A stretch of DNA of 64,000 nt. Source: Canna indica (Eukaryota > Streptophyta > Magnoliopsida > Zingiberales > Cannaceae). The notes beneath the pieces were generated by a model. The model searched no databases. It was given only the letters and a program-made list of their open reading frames with translations, and was not told the origin of the DNA. The stretch covers positions 48,910,001 through 48,974,000 of the forward strand of contig CP136891.1 of assembly GCA_034359265.1 (NCBI GenBank). The letters are read 5' to 3'. The position numbers and the translations under genes are program-made. Below, piece after piece: positions 1 through 11,059 of this stretch (position 1 is its first letter; every line of letters begins with the position of its first letter).

Positions 1-319
1 TCAAGACCTAACAACCTAGGTCTTCTTACGCGCTTAAATCAAAAACAGTTTAAAGAATAGTTAAAATTACAAGGGAAAAGAGCTTGAAGTAAAACAATAT
101 TATCTACTCTTTTCCAAGCATTTGGAACCTCCAACTCGCCGAGTGGTGGAGCTCGAGTTAATGTCCGAGTTGAGGCAGCAGAGCTTGCGCTTGAAGAATT
201 TGGCGAAAGAACAGAGCACAATCACTAATCTTTTGGAAGGCTTAAATCTTCCTCTTAATGGCTCAATAATTTCTGTAAGAATCAAGGAAGAAATTAAAAG
301 ATTCATATGACGGTATATT
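1..319. other. Unassigned leading sequence
   Basis: No recognisable gene or repeat. Short open frames occur on both strands (longest about 68 codons), but none resembles a family I know. It may be part of the same retroelement remnant as the following segment. Confidence 0.4.
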
Positions 320-636
320 TATACCCTACTGAAGAAACGGTTGTTCAACCGATAGAAATCTATCCGTTATAGGCCGCCGGTCGAATGGTCGGTCGACCGA
401 CTGGTCGATCGGTCTTTCGACCGCTTCTCTTTTCTCTGTGGTCGGTCGACTGATGGGTCGACCGCCAGACGGAAAACTATCGATCCCGACCTTCGGTCGA
501 CCTTTGGTTGAGAACTTGACATATTACGAATAGAGTTCTCTTGATATGGATGCGTGACAAGTATGTAAGAGCAATTAAAGACAAGTAAACAAGCAATGCA
601 AACACAATATATATAGTGGTTCGGCCAACCCGCCTA

Positions 637-2299
637 CACTACAAGAAAATTTAGATTTATCGACCACAACTTCCGACGAGAAGGTGTGGTCGAAAATTTT
701 CGTTATATTTCCGACGACCCATAGCGTCGGAAAGAGTTACCGACAAAACTTTTCGACCAAAATGTGTCGAAAAATTATCATATTATTATCGATGAATTTT
801 CGTCGAAAATTTGGTCGAAAATAATTTTCGACAAACTTTGTACTCGCAAGTTCGTCGGAAATATTAATGACATATTTTTATACTGAACTTATCGACCACA
901 ATTTTCGACGAAAATCCATCGTCGAAAATTTTCGTTAGATTTCCGACAACTCTTTGCATCGAAAATAGTTACCGACAAAAGTTTCCGACCAAAATGAGTC
1001 GGAAAATTATAAATTATTTTTCAAAAAAAATTAAAATCGGCGTGGGTAGGAGGGCGAGCGCGCCTGCCGTAGGAGGCGGGAGATTTCCCGCCTCCTGCTC
1101 TTTTTTTTAAGAAGTCAACATGACTTCTTTGCCAATGCCCTAATCCTTTTGCTGCATCTCTTCCTTCATCGTCCTTTCTTCCTTCCTTTTGCTGCGTCTC
1201 GGTGAAAGAGGTGAATCCGTCATCCTCGTCGTCGCCCACAGCTACCTGTTTGTCCCTCTCGTTCTTCCTCTCTTCCTCTCTTTGTCGTGCTGGAGAAAGG
1301 GGAATTCTCCCACACGGCTCCTGCGCTGGTCCGCCGCCGAGTCCGACGAGCCCACCGGTTCTGTTGCTGAAGAGCCCGGTGCTTCGTGAGTTGCAGCCGA
1401 ATGCAAAGTTCTTTACGGTGACGCTGCTGCCGGATGTCGTGGCGAAAGTGAGGGTCTCGGAGGAGAGGACGCCGTCGACATTGGATCTGTCTCCGTAGGT
1501 GTAGTGGTACTGGCAGGTGACGGTTCGGCGACGGAGGCTGGGCGGCGCGGAGATGAGGAAGACATGCTGCAGTAAGTAGGCGGCGGTTGTAGAATGAACC
1601 CATGCATTTGAGAGGAAGATGTAATGTTACGTAAAGAGGGTTTTCATTTTAATGGTTGAGATTAAATGTTTCTTTTGATGGCTGAGATTTAATCAAGGAA
1701 ATGAACGGCTGATATTAAATGTTTCTTTTGATGGTTGGGATGCAATGTTTGATTAATTAATTAATACTGAAACATCAAATTAAGTGGAATGTTTTAAATT
1801 GTCGTATATGCTACTGAATTGTTACTATTACAGGACTAAGTGATGTTTTTATTTTGGATTATTATCATTTTAAAAAAAATCTTAAAATTTTCGCCGAAAT
1901 TTCGATGACATGTCGTCGGAAATTACTGACGAACCTATTGTTGGAGATACGTACGTTATGAAATTTAGTCGATAAGTCATCAGAAAAGTAGTCGGTAATT
2001 ATCGACCATAATTTTCGACAACATTTGTAGTCGGTAATTATCGAGGAGCTGCCGACACAACTTTTGTCGGTAGTTACCGAGAAACTACCGACAGTTTTTC
2101 GATTAAAACTTTGGTCGATAATTACCGACAATATTTTTTGTCGATAAACTATCGGTACCCGTTTCGACCAAGGTTTTACCGACGCAAATATTAGCCTCGG
2201 TAATCGGTCGAAATTTGGTCGGTAAGTAATTGTTACCGACCAACTTTCGACCACTTTTCAACTATAATGACCGTCGGAAATCGCCATATTTCTTGTAGT
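637..2299. mobile_element. Non-autonomous CACTA transposon, 1,663 bp, TSD CTA
   Basis: The element opens with CACTACAAGAAA and closes with its inverse TTTCTTGTAGTG, a perfect 12-bp terminal inverted repeat. The 3-bp sequence CTA lies directly outside each end (634-636 and 2300-2302), the duplication size expected of CACTA (En/Spm) elements. Subterminal regions (650-1010 and 1880-2290) are dense in short direct and inverted repeats of TTTCCGAC / TCGACCAAAA type, the usual transposase-binding arrays. There is no TNPA or TNPD coding. A GC-rich block in the middle (about 1040-1600) is foreign in composition and is a captured gene fragment. Confidence 0.92.
1315..1560 (-). pseudogene. Captured fragment of a nepenthesin-type aspartic protease gene
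   Basis: Read on the minus strand from about 1525 down to 1315, one frame gives a conserved core of plant pepsin-like (A1, nepenthesin/CND41-type) proteases: CQYHYTYGD, then VDGVLSSETLTF, then VKNFAFGC, and TGLFSNRTGGLVGLGGG. These are the segments around the flap and the cysteine-rich insert that follow the first catalytic Asp in such enzymes. Neither catalytic Asp motif (DTG/DSG) is present in the fragment, and the frame is lost on both sides. About 65-80 residues survive of a protein usually 400-500 long. The block is much richer in GC than the rest of the CACTA element around it, which fits transduplication of a host exon. It is not expected to make an active enzyme. Confidence 0.8.
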
Positions 2300-3293
2300 G
2301 CTACTACACTACCTTGGCAACTCACCAAGGATTTTTAACCCAAATGCTTTATAGAAATAGTGTTTCCCTAAGAATACAATGAGGGCACATATCTCAACCA
2401 TTTGAGAAAGCATCATCGCTTATTCTTCTAGCAAAACACAAATCTACAAAGCTACCTAAGGTGTTTAACTAGCAGACACTACAACCTAACTTGAGAATCA
2501 CAATTAAACAACATAAGAAAACAAGTTTAAAGGAGCAAGAATGTAAATCAAACATGAGAGCTCCTTTCTTTTCCTTTAAGCACCTCAACTCCTCAAGATG
2601 GAGGGAAGATTTCGTTGCGGGAGTTGAAACGTGAAGAACGCCTTGAGAGGAATGAAGAACGTGAGAACTAGGTCTTTGAAATCACCACTTGAAGGCTTGA
2701 ATGCTTGTATGCTTGACTCAATGGAATAGTAGAGAGAGGTAGGTGAAGTGTAATGGCTTATATTTATAAGCCATGAATGAACCCTAGCCAAACTGCCGTT
2801 GCAACGGATAAAAAAGTATCCATTATTGCTCAATGATCGATCACCCGGTCGATGGGTCGGTCAACCACATGAGCAACCGATCGTCGACCGAGAAGTACAG
2901 TCGATTTTGAGCATCTGGCGGTCGATCGTCGGTCGATAGTCGGTCAACTCACCTATCGACTGGCCAACGACCGATACTCTTATTTCAGCCCATTTTTCTG
3001 ATTTTTACACTCGATGTTCGTTTTCGGGTTTAGTCTTTCGGATTTTGACTTGGGATATATTACAAATATGTTTGGTTGATATCCTAGGGGCATATTATAT
3101 TCATTTCTAATTCTAAACCTAGGATGATACGCAATAGCCACCAGAGCCGTTTTTACTCGATTCTTTGCATTTTTCCGGATGAAGTTCGTAGGCGTATCAT
3201 TCTATCAACCTGAACACAAAACTCAACAAATGAGTTAGATACATATTTGTTATCATCGAAAAAGAGGGTGATGCCTAGGTGGAACCCTTGGGC

Positions 3294-3553
3294 CAACATT
3301 TAACTCTGAGTGGGGTATGATGTATCTTTGTGATATTTCACAATGGAGTTATTCATTCTATTTTGGACATGTCTTTTGTGTCTAACATCCTTGCAGCCAT
3401 TGCATACTTTGTAGAAGGAATTGACACTGTCTCACAAGTAGCCCTTGACCCACGTGACGCACCTTCCCTCCTCGGCACTATCAAATGCACGAGCAATTAA
3501 AACTCAATCTCCACCAGTCTAAACTCGAACTCAACACTCCACCTATCCCCCTG
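3294..3553. other. Unassigned sequence
   Basis: No coding or repeat signal recognised; it becomes GC-richer towards the tandem array that follows. Confidence 0.4.
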
Positions 3554-3955
3554 CTCAGCCCGACATGCTCACACTGAGCAACTTGACCCCAAGCACGTTT
3601 CTTCCGAGCTCTGTTTTTACCGAGTCTGGTGTTTAGCCCTAAACGCAACCTCCAACTCAGCCCTGCACGCTCTCAATGAGCAACATGACCCAAGCGCGCT
3701 TCTCGCGAGCTCGATTTTCATCGAGTCTGGTTTTTGGCCCAAAATGTGGCCCCCGACTCAACCCGACATGCTCTCAACGAGCAACATGACCCCAAGCACA
3801 TTTCTCATGAGCTCGGTTTTCACCGAGTCTGGTCTTCGGACCTAAACGCGGCCTCCGGCTCAGCTCGACACGCTCTCAACGAGCTACATGACCCGAGCGC
3901 GATTCTCACGAGCTCGGTTTTCACCGAGTCTAGTCCTCGGCCCCAAGGTGTTTCA
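3554..3955. repeat. Tandem repeat, about 102-bp unit, about 4 copies
   Basis: Equivalent points (CTCAGCC or a variant) recur at 3554, 3656, 3757 and 3859, giving periods of 102, 101 and 102. Each unit holds a CTCAACGAGCAACATGAC-like stretch, then GAGCTCGGTTTTCACCGAGTCTGG-like sequence that can fold into a short stem. Copies are about 80-90% alike by eye. An open frame across it is a product of the repeat, not a gene. Confidence 0.85.
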
Positions 3956-4339
3956 TCCCTTGTAAATATTGGCGTTTTCCAAATTGTCCTCGTGTGGGCC
4001 AATTATTGTCTATAATGGATTGTCGCCTCTTTGAGGGCCGTTTGAAGTGCTTGACTATTGCCACTTTGTGGGTCTATTTATACATACATGGTTTTTGTTT
4101 CGCTTCATGTTTTCTGCTATTGGTAATGTTTGGTTCCCTTATGAAGTGAGAATCTTTGTTTCAAGCTGCACTTTTTTGTAGTGGCTCCGAGTTTGTTTCA
4201 AAGGTTGAGGTCTGATATCGAGGTAGGATGATTTCTAAAATGGTGGTGAAATCAAAAGTAGTGGCTCCAGGGCCAAAGATTGTACTTGGGGGTCCATGCC
4301 AAGCTCGTCGAGGAACATAAGGTAGGACCGCACGTGGGT
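3956..4339. other. Unassigned intergenic sequence
   Basis: No gene or repeat recognised. Confidence 0.4.
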
Positions 4340-5085
4340 AGTCGAGTTAAGGCACTAAGGCTGAAAGTAATGGCATGATAGCCAACGAGCTGGGCTGGTG
4401 AAAACCAAGTCGTGGTCGTGTAAGGGCGCTAAGTTCGGAAGTAGCGACTGCTGCCCCGATCCCTAAGGCTGACTCCTTTGTGCTACAAATGCAAGAGATA
4501 CTAGTGCCTTCACTCTGGTCTACGCCCCACTCTGACCGCATTGGCCGGGTAGTCCCTCTTGAAGTGTCCCGGCTAGCCACACTCGAAGCAAACATTCCTT
4601 CCCAAAACGTACCCCTGTGTGCCTCCTCCCGCACTGCTCACACAATGGTACCTCTATCATCCTCTAAGACTCAAACAAAGCTATCCTCTGAAGAGACCTC
4701 GGTCATGCACCTGATCGGCCTCTGAAACTGCTTTGCCCATGGCTCGACTAACGGAAGACCCTTGCAGCAACCCCCTCAATCTGAGCCTGCCGCTCTCCCA
4801 GTCCATGATATCTGAACTTTTTCTTTGTCGGCCCGTCCTACCTATCAGTAGGCACCATCGCCTCTTTCTGCAAGGCCTCGTCCACTACCTGAGCAAAGGT
4901 GGTGTCCTAGGTGTAGTGAATCAACCTGCCTATCTGGACCCTAAGTCCCTCCAAAAACCGCCTGACTCTGTCCGTCTCAGTCACTACTAGCAATGGATGA
5001 TATCTGAATAAATGGGTGAACTCCATCTCATACTCTACCACCGTCGTGCTGCCTGTCTGTCTAAGCTGCTCGAAATTTCAGGATG
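4340..5085 (-). pseudogene. Ty3/Gypsy gag relic
   Basis: On the minus strand, 5085 towards 4830 encodes a retrotransposon gag segment (VVEYEMEFTHLFRYHPLLV, then DRVRRFLEGLRVQIGRLI), the capsid C-terminal pattern of Gypsy gag. Further on, 4590-4561 encodes a CCHC zinc knuckle, CFECG-stop-PGHFKRDY, with the glutamine position turned into a TAG stop. The reading frame is broken by several stops and shifts, so this is a dead fragment. The same gag family is seen next to the protease of the element at 27-31 kb. Only gag remains here; pol is absent. Confidence 0.75.
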
Positions 5086-6227
5086 GCAAGTTCATCACGT
5101 TGTTTCGTGATCGACCAGTTGTCCAAATGATCTGAAATTTTGTGGTTAGATTGTATGAAACATGTACTTGATATTCTGAGAGTTTTCATAGCCACTTCAC
5201 TTAAAACCAATGGATGGGTGAAGGTAGTAAAAGTGAAACTGTTAATATCTGAGCAGTGTAGAATTTTGCCTTAAGTGCTGGGAGTTAGCCCAGTTTCTTT
5301 TACTTGAGAATTAGTTGATGCGATATTTATGGTTTATTTTTATTTTGCTATTATGGTAGAATTAATATTCAGTGCTATGATGAGCTTGACAACTGATAAT
5401 GAGGTGAGTTACATGCTTATTTCTTTTATAGTGTATTACCATATTTGATGCGGTTATGAGTTTGAGATTTTCGACCGTTGATGGCAAAAGTCCCGAAGGG
5501 ATGGATCTGGGCCAGGTGATATGTTGAGAGGCCACCCTGACAGTTACCCTACTGTATTGATTTTGTCGGAGGGAGATTCCCGACTTGGGTTGGACCCCGA
5601 CTAGAGGGGTGAGTGGGCAGCTAGTGCCCAATTCCCGAAAGTGAAGCCGGGATGGGCTTGCTTTGTGTACTAGGTTCTTTAAGCTATTATGCTTATTCCG
5701 ATGTTGGACTTATTGTGCTTATTATGCTTGTTACACATTAGTAGACTGTATGGTTATCAATGTTGTGACACTATGTTCAATTTCCTATTGGTTCATGATG
5801 TGATATTGAAATATCCGATCATACACTTTATTGTTCTCCATCTAGTTATATATTTTTTTGTGATTTACTATTGATCTGAAGGAGGTAATACCCTACCATC
5901 ACCATGTTATGTACTCATGCTCTCCTTCTTATGTGTGCAAGTTCATGTGCGGCTCATAACGCCTGACGTAGTTGGTGGCATAAGCTCAGTAGGAAGACTT
6001 GTTAGAGAGTCATGGAGTCTTATTTTTTTATTTCTTTTATTTTCTTTTGAATTTGGGTAATTCTGAAGCTCTAGTACTCTCTTGTGAGACATTTGCAACT
6101 AATTAAGTCATGTACTTGTGTCGCGTGTTGGTGTATTAAACTTTGATTTCATGATTATATATGCATCCCAGTTGAGTTCTTATCATACTTTTTGCCGGTC
6201 ACGCTACCCCGAGTCTGGGGCGTGACA
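5086..6227 (+). mobile_element. Gypsy LTR 3' part, truncated at its 5' side
   Basis: The segment ends with GAGTCTGGGGCGTGACA at 6211-6227, the same type of LTR terminus (GGGGCGTGACA) seen at 38913. The inverse, TGTCACGCCCC, opens the minus-oriented LTRs at 21209 and 31771. Internal text such as the block at 5460-5650 (GC-rich, GACCCCGACTAG) fits an LTR body. The 5' side stops at the gag relic, so this is a truncated or recombined copy in plus orientation. Confidence 0.65.
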
Positions 6228-6553
6228 AACATATTGTTGACGATTCAAATATAAAAGTGAATTTAGGAATTCACTAAGTTAATAAAATATAAATTTTCTT
6301 ACTTGCATATTTTTAATTCTCAAGAACAAAAGATATTTTCATAAGCAAATAATCAGTAGAGGGACTTAATATTCCAAATGAAAATGGAAGAGCTATAGAA
6401 ATGTTTTATTGAAAATAGCAATAAATATTTTTTATTACTAATCATGAACATAAGAATATGTCCAATGAAAATATGAAATTTTAGAGGACTATCAAATCTA
6501 CCCTAGAAAAATTGAATCGCTCATCTGAGAAAATATGAAGTTGTCTTACTACT
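6228..6553. other. 3' flank of the GH1 pseudogene
   Basis: AT-rich sequence with no coding signal. It includes the region where the minus-strand GH1 transcript would end. Confidence 0.4.
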
Positions 6554-9500
6554 CTAAAGATAATAATTCTTCTTCTTCTTATTGTCCTTCTTCAATATTT
6601 TCTTGAACCATTTAGCTGAAGCCTTTGGATATCTCTTGAGAGTGTCGACTAGTCTAACATAAACCAATCCAAATCTTGAAGTATATCCTAGTCTCCGCTC
6701 GAAATTATCTAGAAGATACCAAACAAAGTATCCTATTACTGTAGCACCATCTTTCATAGCCCTTTTTAGCTCAGCAATGTAGCTCGTGTAAAAGATGATC
6801 TTTATTTTATCGTGCAAGCACATCGGAAGAGTGTCATTGCCAGGTTGATCCATTCCTAAGATTCACATGGTTAAGAAGTTAGTCATAGACAAATAATGTT
6901 AATCTAATGATCAGAATATACTAATATATACCATTTTCAATGAGGATGATAATTGGATAGCCATAGTTTTCATTCACAAATGTCACTACTTTATACATTC
7001 CCCATGGAACAATATAGAGCCAATGTGAATTAGTCTGAATGAAATTATTTATTATATATTTTTAGATTCGTACCCAAGATGCAACTTTTTAATCAAGTGT
7101 AATTCCATATTTGAAGGACATCTTAGGTGAAGGAAATTCAACTATTGGATCATATGAACAAACTTTTCTAAATTAAAATAAAAATGACAATATTTTATTA
7201 ATAAGAATATAGAAATTAATTAAAATTCAATTAAAATTAACTTATGATGATTAAGACACTAAGTATATTAAAATAAAATGATCAAATATTCGAATAATAA
7301 AAATAATTTATCCTTGGACCAATTAGCACACCGTCTCTTTCATCTGCAAGATAAGGAATATCAAAATAAGATTCATAAAACAAATCAAGTAAACCCATCA
7401 ACTAGTCTATTAGCTAAGAAATGATTAGGCAATCTAACATTTAATTTCGACATGCCAGTCATCATGGTAGAAGATTGGTACTGGATTGGTTACATCCTTA
7501 TTCTTTATATAATAAGATGTGTATTGGTTGACACCAAGATGATCATATATCCCTTCACCATTTTTACTTCTTCACAAGTGAATTTAGGAAGCATATCTTT
7601 AACAATTTCTTGTATTGTTTTTGGAAATTATCCGAATGTTAGAGGATGAAGAAACTTGTAATAAAAGTAATATTGGCTAGTTTATTATTGAATGAAGAAA
7701 CCAAAATAAATAATTGTTCTTTATTATATTTAAAATTACTTTATTAACTAATAATGACTAGTTTATTACCATCCAAGATGAAATTCTCTAGCTCTTTGAG
7801 CTGCAGCATTGTCAACCATCGAGTCAGTGTAAGGTTCATACCAAACAAAATCGAAAAGAATTCCTATTTGCCCTTTTTGATGTTCCTAAACATATTGAAT
7901 ATATAAACAAAAACACGCCTTAAGTAATATTATCATACAAAATGGGAAAAGATATTATTAAAACAAATACTATATTTACCGAATAAAGAGAATAATTTAA
8001 GAAATCAATGATACTTACACATAATTAATAAACCAAATCAAGGAAAACTTTTGTTTCATATATTTGAATTAGATATATTCCTAAAACTTATATGATGGGT
8101 GTAATAAATTTGGATGGTGAAGTATTTAATTAGCCATTGATATTGTGGGGAGTCATCTATTTTCATGTCTTGAGAAGAAAAAAAAATATGAATTACTTAT
8201 GAAAATTTTACGTCATACTTCTCACGATATCTCTTCACAGCAAATGCATGAGATAAGATAAGATTATGAGCCACAATATAAGATTTTGTACTTGAGTTTC
8301 CAAGTGTACAATTTGTACATCTTCCAAGAGCAAAATAACAAGTATCATAACCAAGAGCTGCCACAATTCTAGGCTCATTGATTGTAAACCAATTATTAAC
8401 TCTATCACCAAAACTCTTAAAACAAAAGTCAGCATAGTCGGCAAACGCATCCGTAATCAAAAATCAAATTTGTTGATTAAATATGAAAATGATGCTTTCT
8501 TCACAAACAAAATGTATTTAACATTATAAATATAATATATTAAGGCATCATTAACAACTTATGCATAAACTATAATACTTACACTATCTTTGGGCTCCAC
8601 CAACCTAAGTACTCATTTCGAAGTGCTTGTGAAAGATATAGAGATTTCCATATGGAGTAATCCCTAATAGAAAGAAATACAAATTATCAAATATTTCTAT
8701 CTAAAACATTGAGAAATCAATAAAAGAATTATTGTTTGTTAGGAAAGGATAGATTACCTTGCAATGGAATATAGTCAATCAACCTATCATAATAGTCAAC
8801 ACCTTGCCAATCAACTTCTCCAGTTCCATCTTGAAAAGTAAAAATTAATGTAAACAAGTGCTCCAAATATTTACCAAAAATTACAAATTTATCTAGGCAC
8901 AACATGAATAATGGTAATTTAAGTATTGAAAACGATGCTTTTAATTACATGAGAAATTTCTACTCTATGAGATTGAGAATCGATAAGCATCAATGTTATG
9001 TTCCTACATGATGTCAATATCTTCCTACAAAATCAAGCACAAGTTTAACGAATATCAAAAACACTCGCATCAACGTCCTACATTTAACACTTTGTCAATC
9101 GTATACAATATAATTCATAACATTTTCCCAATTAAGGGAAGTGATATTATAAAAGATCAAAACAACAATATATACATTATAAGATTGGAGAGTATTTGAC
9201 TAACCCTATAGTGATGATACTCATCGACAGTTACATCAGTAGTGGCATTATTTGGTATTTTTCCTACATGCATTATTATAATCATATCAAAGTATTATCT
9301 TGTGATTAATTTAATATCAATATATTACGCAGTTGTAGATGAGTAATATAGAAAACCCTTGTTACAAAGGACATATATAAACTACTTACTAGGTATTCTC
9401 ACAAATGTATCCCAAATGCACAGTCCTCTACCTCCTTTGAGTGCCATTCCCTCAACTTGGTAAGCGGATGTTGCAGTTCCAAACACAAAGCCCTTAAGAA

Positions 9501-9612
9501 AGTTACGATGATTTACTTTATGTGCCTTGGAAACAAGATCTAACTCCTTTTCATCGTCGCAATATATGGGGGTGAAAAGGAGAGACAACGAAAGGAAAAA
9601 AGATGAAGACAA
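6554..9612 (-). pseudogene. GH1 family beta-glucosidase, multi-exon, disabled
   Basis: Minus-strand exons appear in the usual order of plant GH1 genes. First exon 9612-9390: start Met, signal peptide ([18 protein letters not shown]), then [14 protein letters not shown]. Then 9263-9205 (GKIPNNATTDVTVDEYHHYR), about 9024-8930 (IDAYRFSIS), 8829-8758 (GEVDWQGVDYYDRLIDYI), about 8672-8583 (YLGWWSPKIV), 8460-8197 (FTINEP, with the acid/base Glu), about 7900-7765 ([14 protein letters not shown]), about 7650-7317 (LGVNQYTSYY, ERDGVLIGP), about 7050-6935 (WLYIVPWGMYK, ILIENG with the nucleophile Glu) and 6853-6557 (FVWYLLDNFE). Intact enzymes hydrolyse beta-glucosides of defence compounds, hormones or cell-wall oligosaccharides. 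Two TAG stops sit in exon 3 (9004-9006 and 8965-8967), with frameshifts near 8650 and 7570, so it is a pseudogene although both catalytic Glu codons remain. It ends in a lysine-rich tail. Confidence 0.88.
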
Positions 9613-9670
9613 ATGATAAATGTAATAGACCCATTGTTTGGTGGTTACATAAAGGTGTGAGTTACACCTT

Positions 9671-9683
9671 GGTATATATATAG
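9671..9683 (-). promoter_or_regulatory. Likely TATA box of the GH1 gene
   Basis: A TATATATATACC-type stretch on the minus strand about 60-70 bp upstream of the start codon at 9612. The position fits a plant core promoter, but AT-rich runs are common here. Confidence 0.45.
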
Positions 9684-9941
9684 TAGTATAAAGGATGTAG
9701 TTGGATAAATATGTATCAGAAATATTTATTTAATAAAGTTGAAAGTTCTATTGATACCATAAATTGTGGAATGGAACAATCGGTGGCGAAACTCTTAAAA
9801 TGACAACAAGAATTAACAAATTCTTATCCTCCTTTAATACGTGGATAACAAATAAAGTGGGTCTCCATCTTATCTATTAGTTTGATAAAAAAATAATTTA
9901 TCAAAATATTATTAATATTTAACCATGTGGTGGTCAAGTGT

Positions 9942-10214
9942 TGTAATACCCAAAAATTTTCTAAATTTTTGTTTAATTATTTCAGCGGAGAAATTCGGTC
10001 ACATATCGGAGCGAGCCGGTGAAACACCGTAGGGAGTGAATTAAGGTACGACCTTTACATGCAAGGTAATTATTTTTATTTAGGATGGTTTGGTCTTTAG
10101 GTGGTAGAAGGATTCGAGTCGAGTTCGGAGGTTCGAATCACTACAACGGATTCGAGTCAAGTCCGGAGGTTCGATTCACTACAACGGATTCGAGTCGAGT
10201 TCGGAGGTTCGAAT
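9942..10214 (+). mobile_element. Gypsy LTR, 5' part, split by the 48-kb CACTA element
   Basis: It starts TGTAATACCCAAAAATTTTC, equivalent to the TGTAAGACCCGAAAAA start of the Tekay-type LTRs read in their own sense (minus strand at 34325 and 27180). It then has the typical leader GAAATTCGGTCACATATCGG. It is interrupted at 10214/10215 by the large CACTA element and resumes at 58524, where GGAACTCGAATCGGACTCG continues the same LTR text. No partner LTR was found. Confidence 0.7.
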
Positions 10215-10223
10215 CACTACAAC
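10110..10223. repeat. 38-bp unit in three exact-phase copies across the CACTA junction
   Basis: Units lie at 10110-10147, 10148-10185 and 10186-10223. Each consists of a 29-bp LTR-derived stretch (GGATTCGAGTCGAG... ending TTCGAAT) followed by CACTACAAC. In the third unit the CACTACAAC is the first 9 bp of the 48-kb CACTA element. Units 1 and 3 are identical and unit 2 differs at three positions. The element's tip plus its flank therefore appears three times in tandem. Confidence 0.9.
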
Positions 10224-10237
10224 ATTATTAATAGACC

Positions 10238-10700
10238 TATGGGAACGGTTTCCCCATGTGTACTCAAATCAACCGTTCAACTAAGCTATAGGAACGATTT
10301 TCGTACCTATGGCCACGCCGCCAAAAAAACCGTTCCCATAGACCAAGCTTATGGGAACGGTTGAGAAAATGTTCTTGTAGGTCACGCTTATAGGAACGGT
10401 TGAAAAACTGTTCCTATAAACCTACATGAACGGTTGGGAAAAGTGTTCCTATACGCCACGCCTATAGGGACGGTTAGAAAATTGTTCCTATAAACCTACA
10501 GGAATGGATTTGTAACCGTTCCTATAGGAAAAGCCTATAGGAACGGTTTCATAACCGTTCCTATAGGCCAAGCTTATAGGAACGGTTCACAACCATTCCT
10601 ATAGGCCGAAACTATAGGCACGATCTGAAAACCAATCCTATAGACTAGGAACAGTTTTCAAATTGTTCCTATAGTTTGCTCTTATGGGAACACAGAAAGG
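10238..10700. repeat. Left subterminal repeat array of the large CACTA
   Basis: About 15-20 copies of a short motif around CTATAGGAACGGTT or its inverse AACCGTTCCTATAG, spaced about 20-35 bp in both orientations. In CACTA elements such arrays bind the TNPA-type protein. The same motif family fills 58190-58500 at the other end. Confidence 0.85.
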
Positions 10701-11059
10701 CAATATTCCTGTAATAGACAACCATAAAATTTCACAAACGTTTAAATATAAATTTCATTCATAAATTTCCAAAACATAAATTTCATTGATAAATATAAAA
10801 CATATTTAATTGTTGACTCAAAATAACAATGTTCACAATTAAAGTACTACGTCTATCAAGTCTAATAAAGTCCACAAATAACATGTGAAATTAATTTATC
10901 AAGCCTAGCATTCCCCTTCCAAATTAGCCAAGCCCTCTTGATGATCATCTCCTCCATAAAATTCATCTTTCATCTCCTCCCAATTCATCATTTTTCTGTA
11001 CAAATTAATTAATAATTAAAAATAATCAAAAGACTCCATAATTATATATTAAACTAAAA
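10701..11059. other. CACTA 3' non-coding region
   Basis: AT-rich, no coding signal. It lies between the subterminal array and the 3' end of the TNPA-like gene and would hold its 3' UTR. Confidence 0.5.

Larger units (their letters stand above)
320..3293. mobile_element. Probable Copia-type LTR remnant, split by a CACTA element
   Basis: The sequence on both sides of the CACTA insertion reads like one long plant LTR. It contains a GTGGTTCGGCCAACCCGCC block at about 617-635, continues after 2300 with a low-complexity transcribed-type stretch, and ends near 3240-3293 with TTTGTTATCATCGAAAAAG followed by GGGCCAACA, a tail often seen at the 3' end of Copia LTRs. Degenerate GGTCGA-rich simple repeats lie at about 366-510 and 2825-2975. 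I see no second LTR, primer-binding site or pol, so the outer boundaries are not defined and the class is an inference. Confidence 0.35.

Noticed and set aside
122..310. 62-codon plus-strand ORF with a helical, charged sequence
   Set aside because: No known family, and the opposite strand is also open; insufficient evidence for a gene.
1202..1603. Several overlapping ORFs on both strands in the small CACTA
   Set aside because: Only the minus-strand frame matching aspartic proteases is meaningful; the others are shadows of that exon.
10131..10216. tRNA B-box-like GGTTCGAATCA in the 38-bp repeats
   Set aside because: No A box, acceptor stem or cloverleaf can be formed; the sequence is LTR plus CACTA tip.
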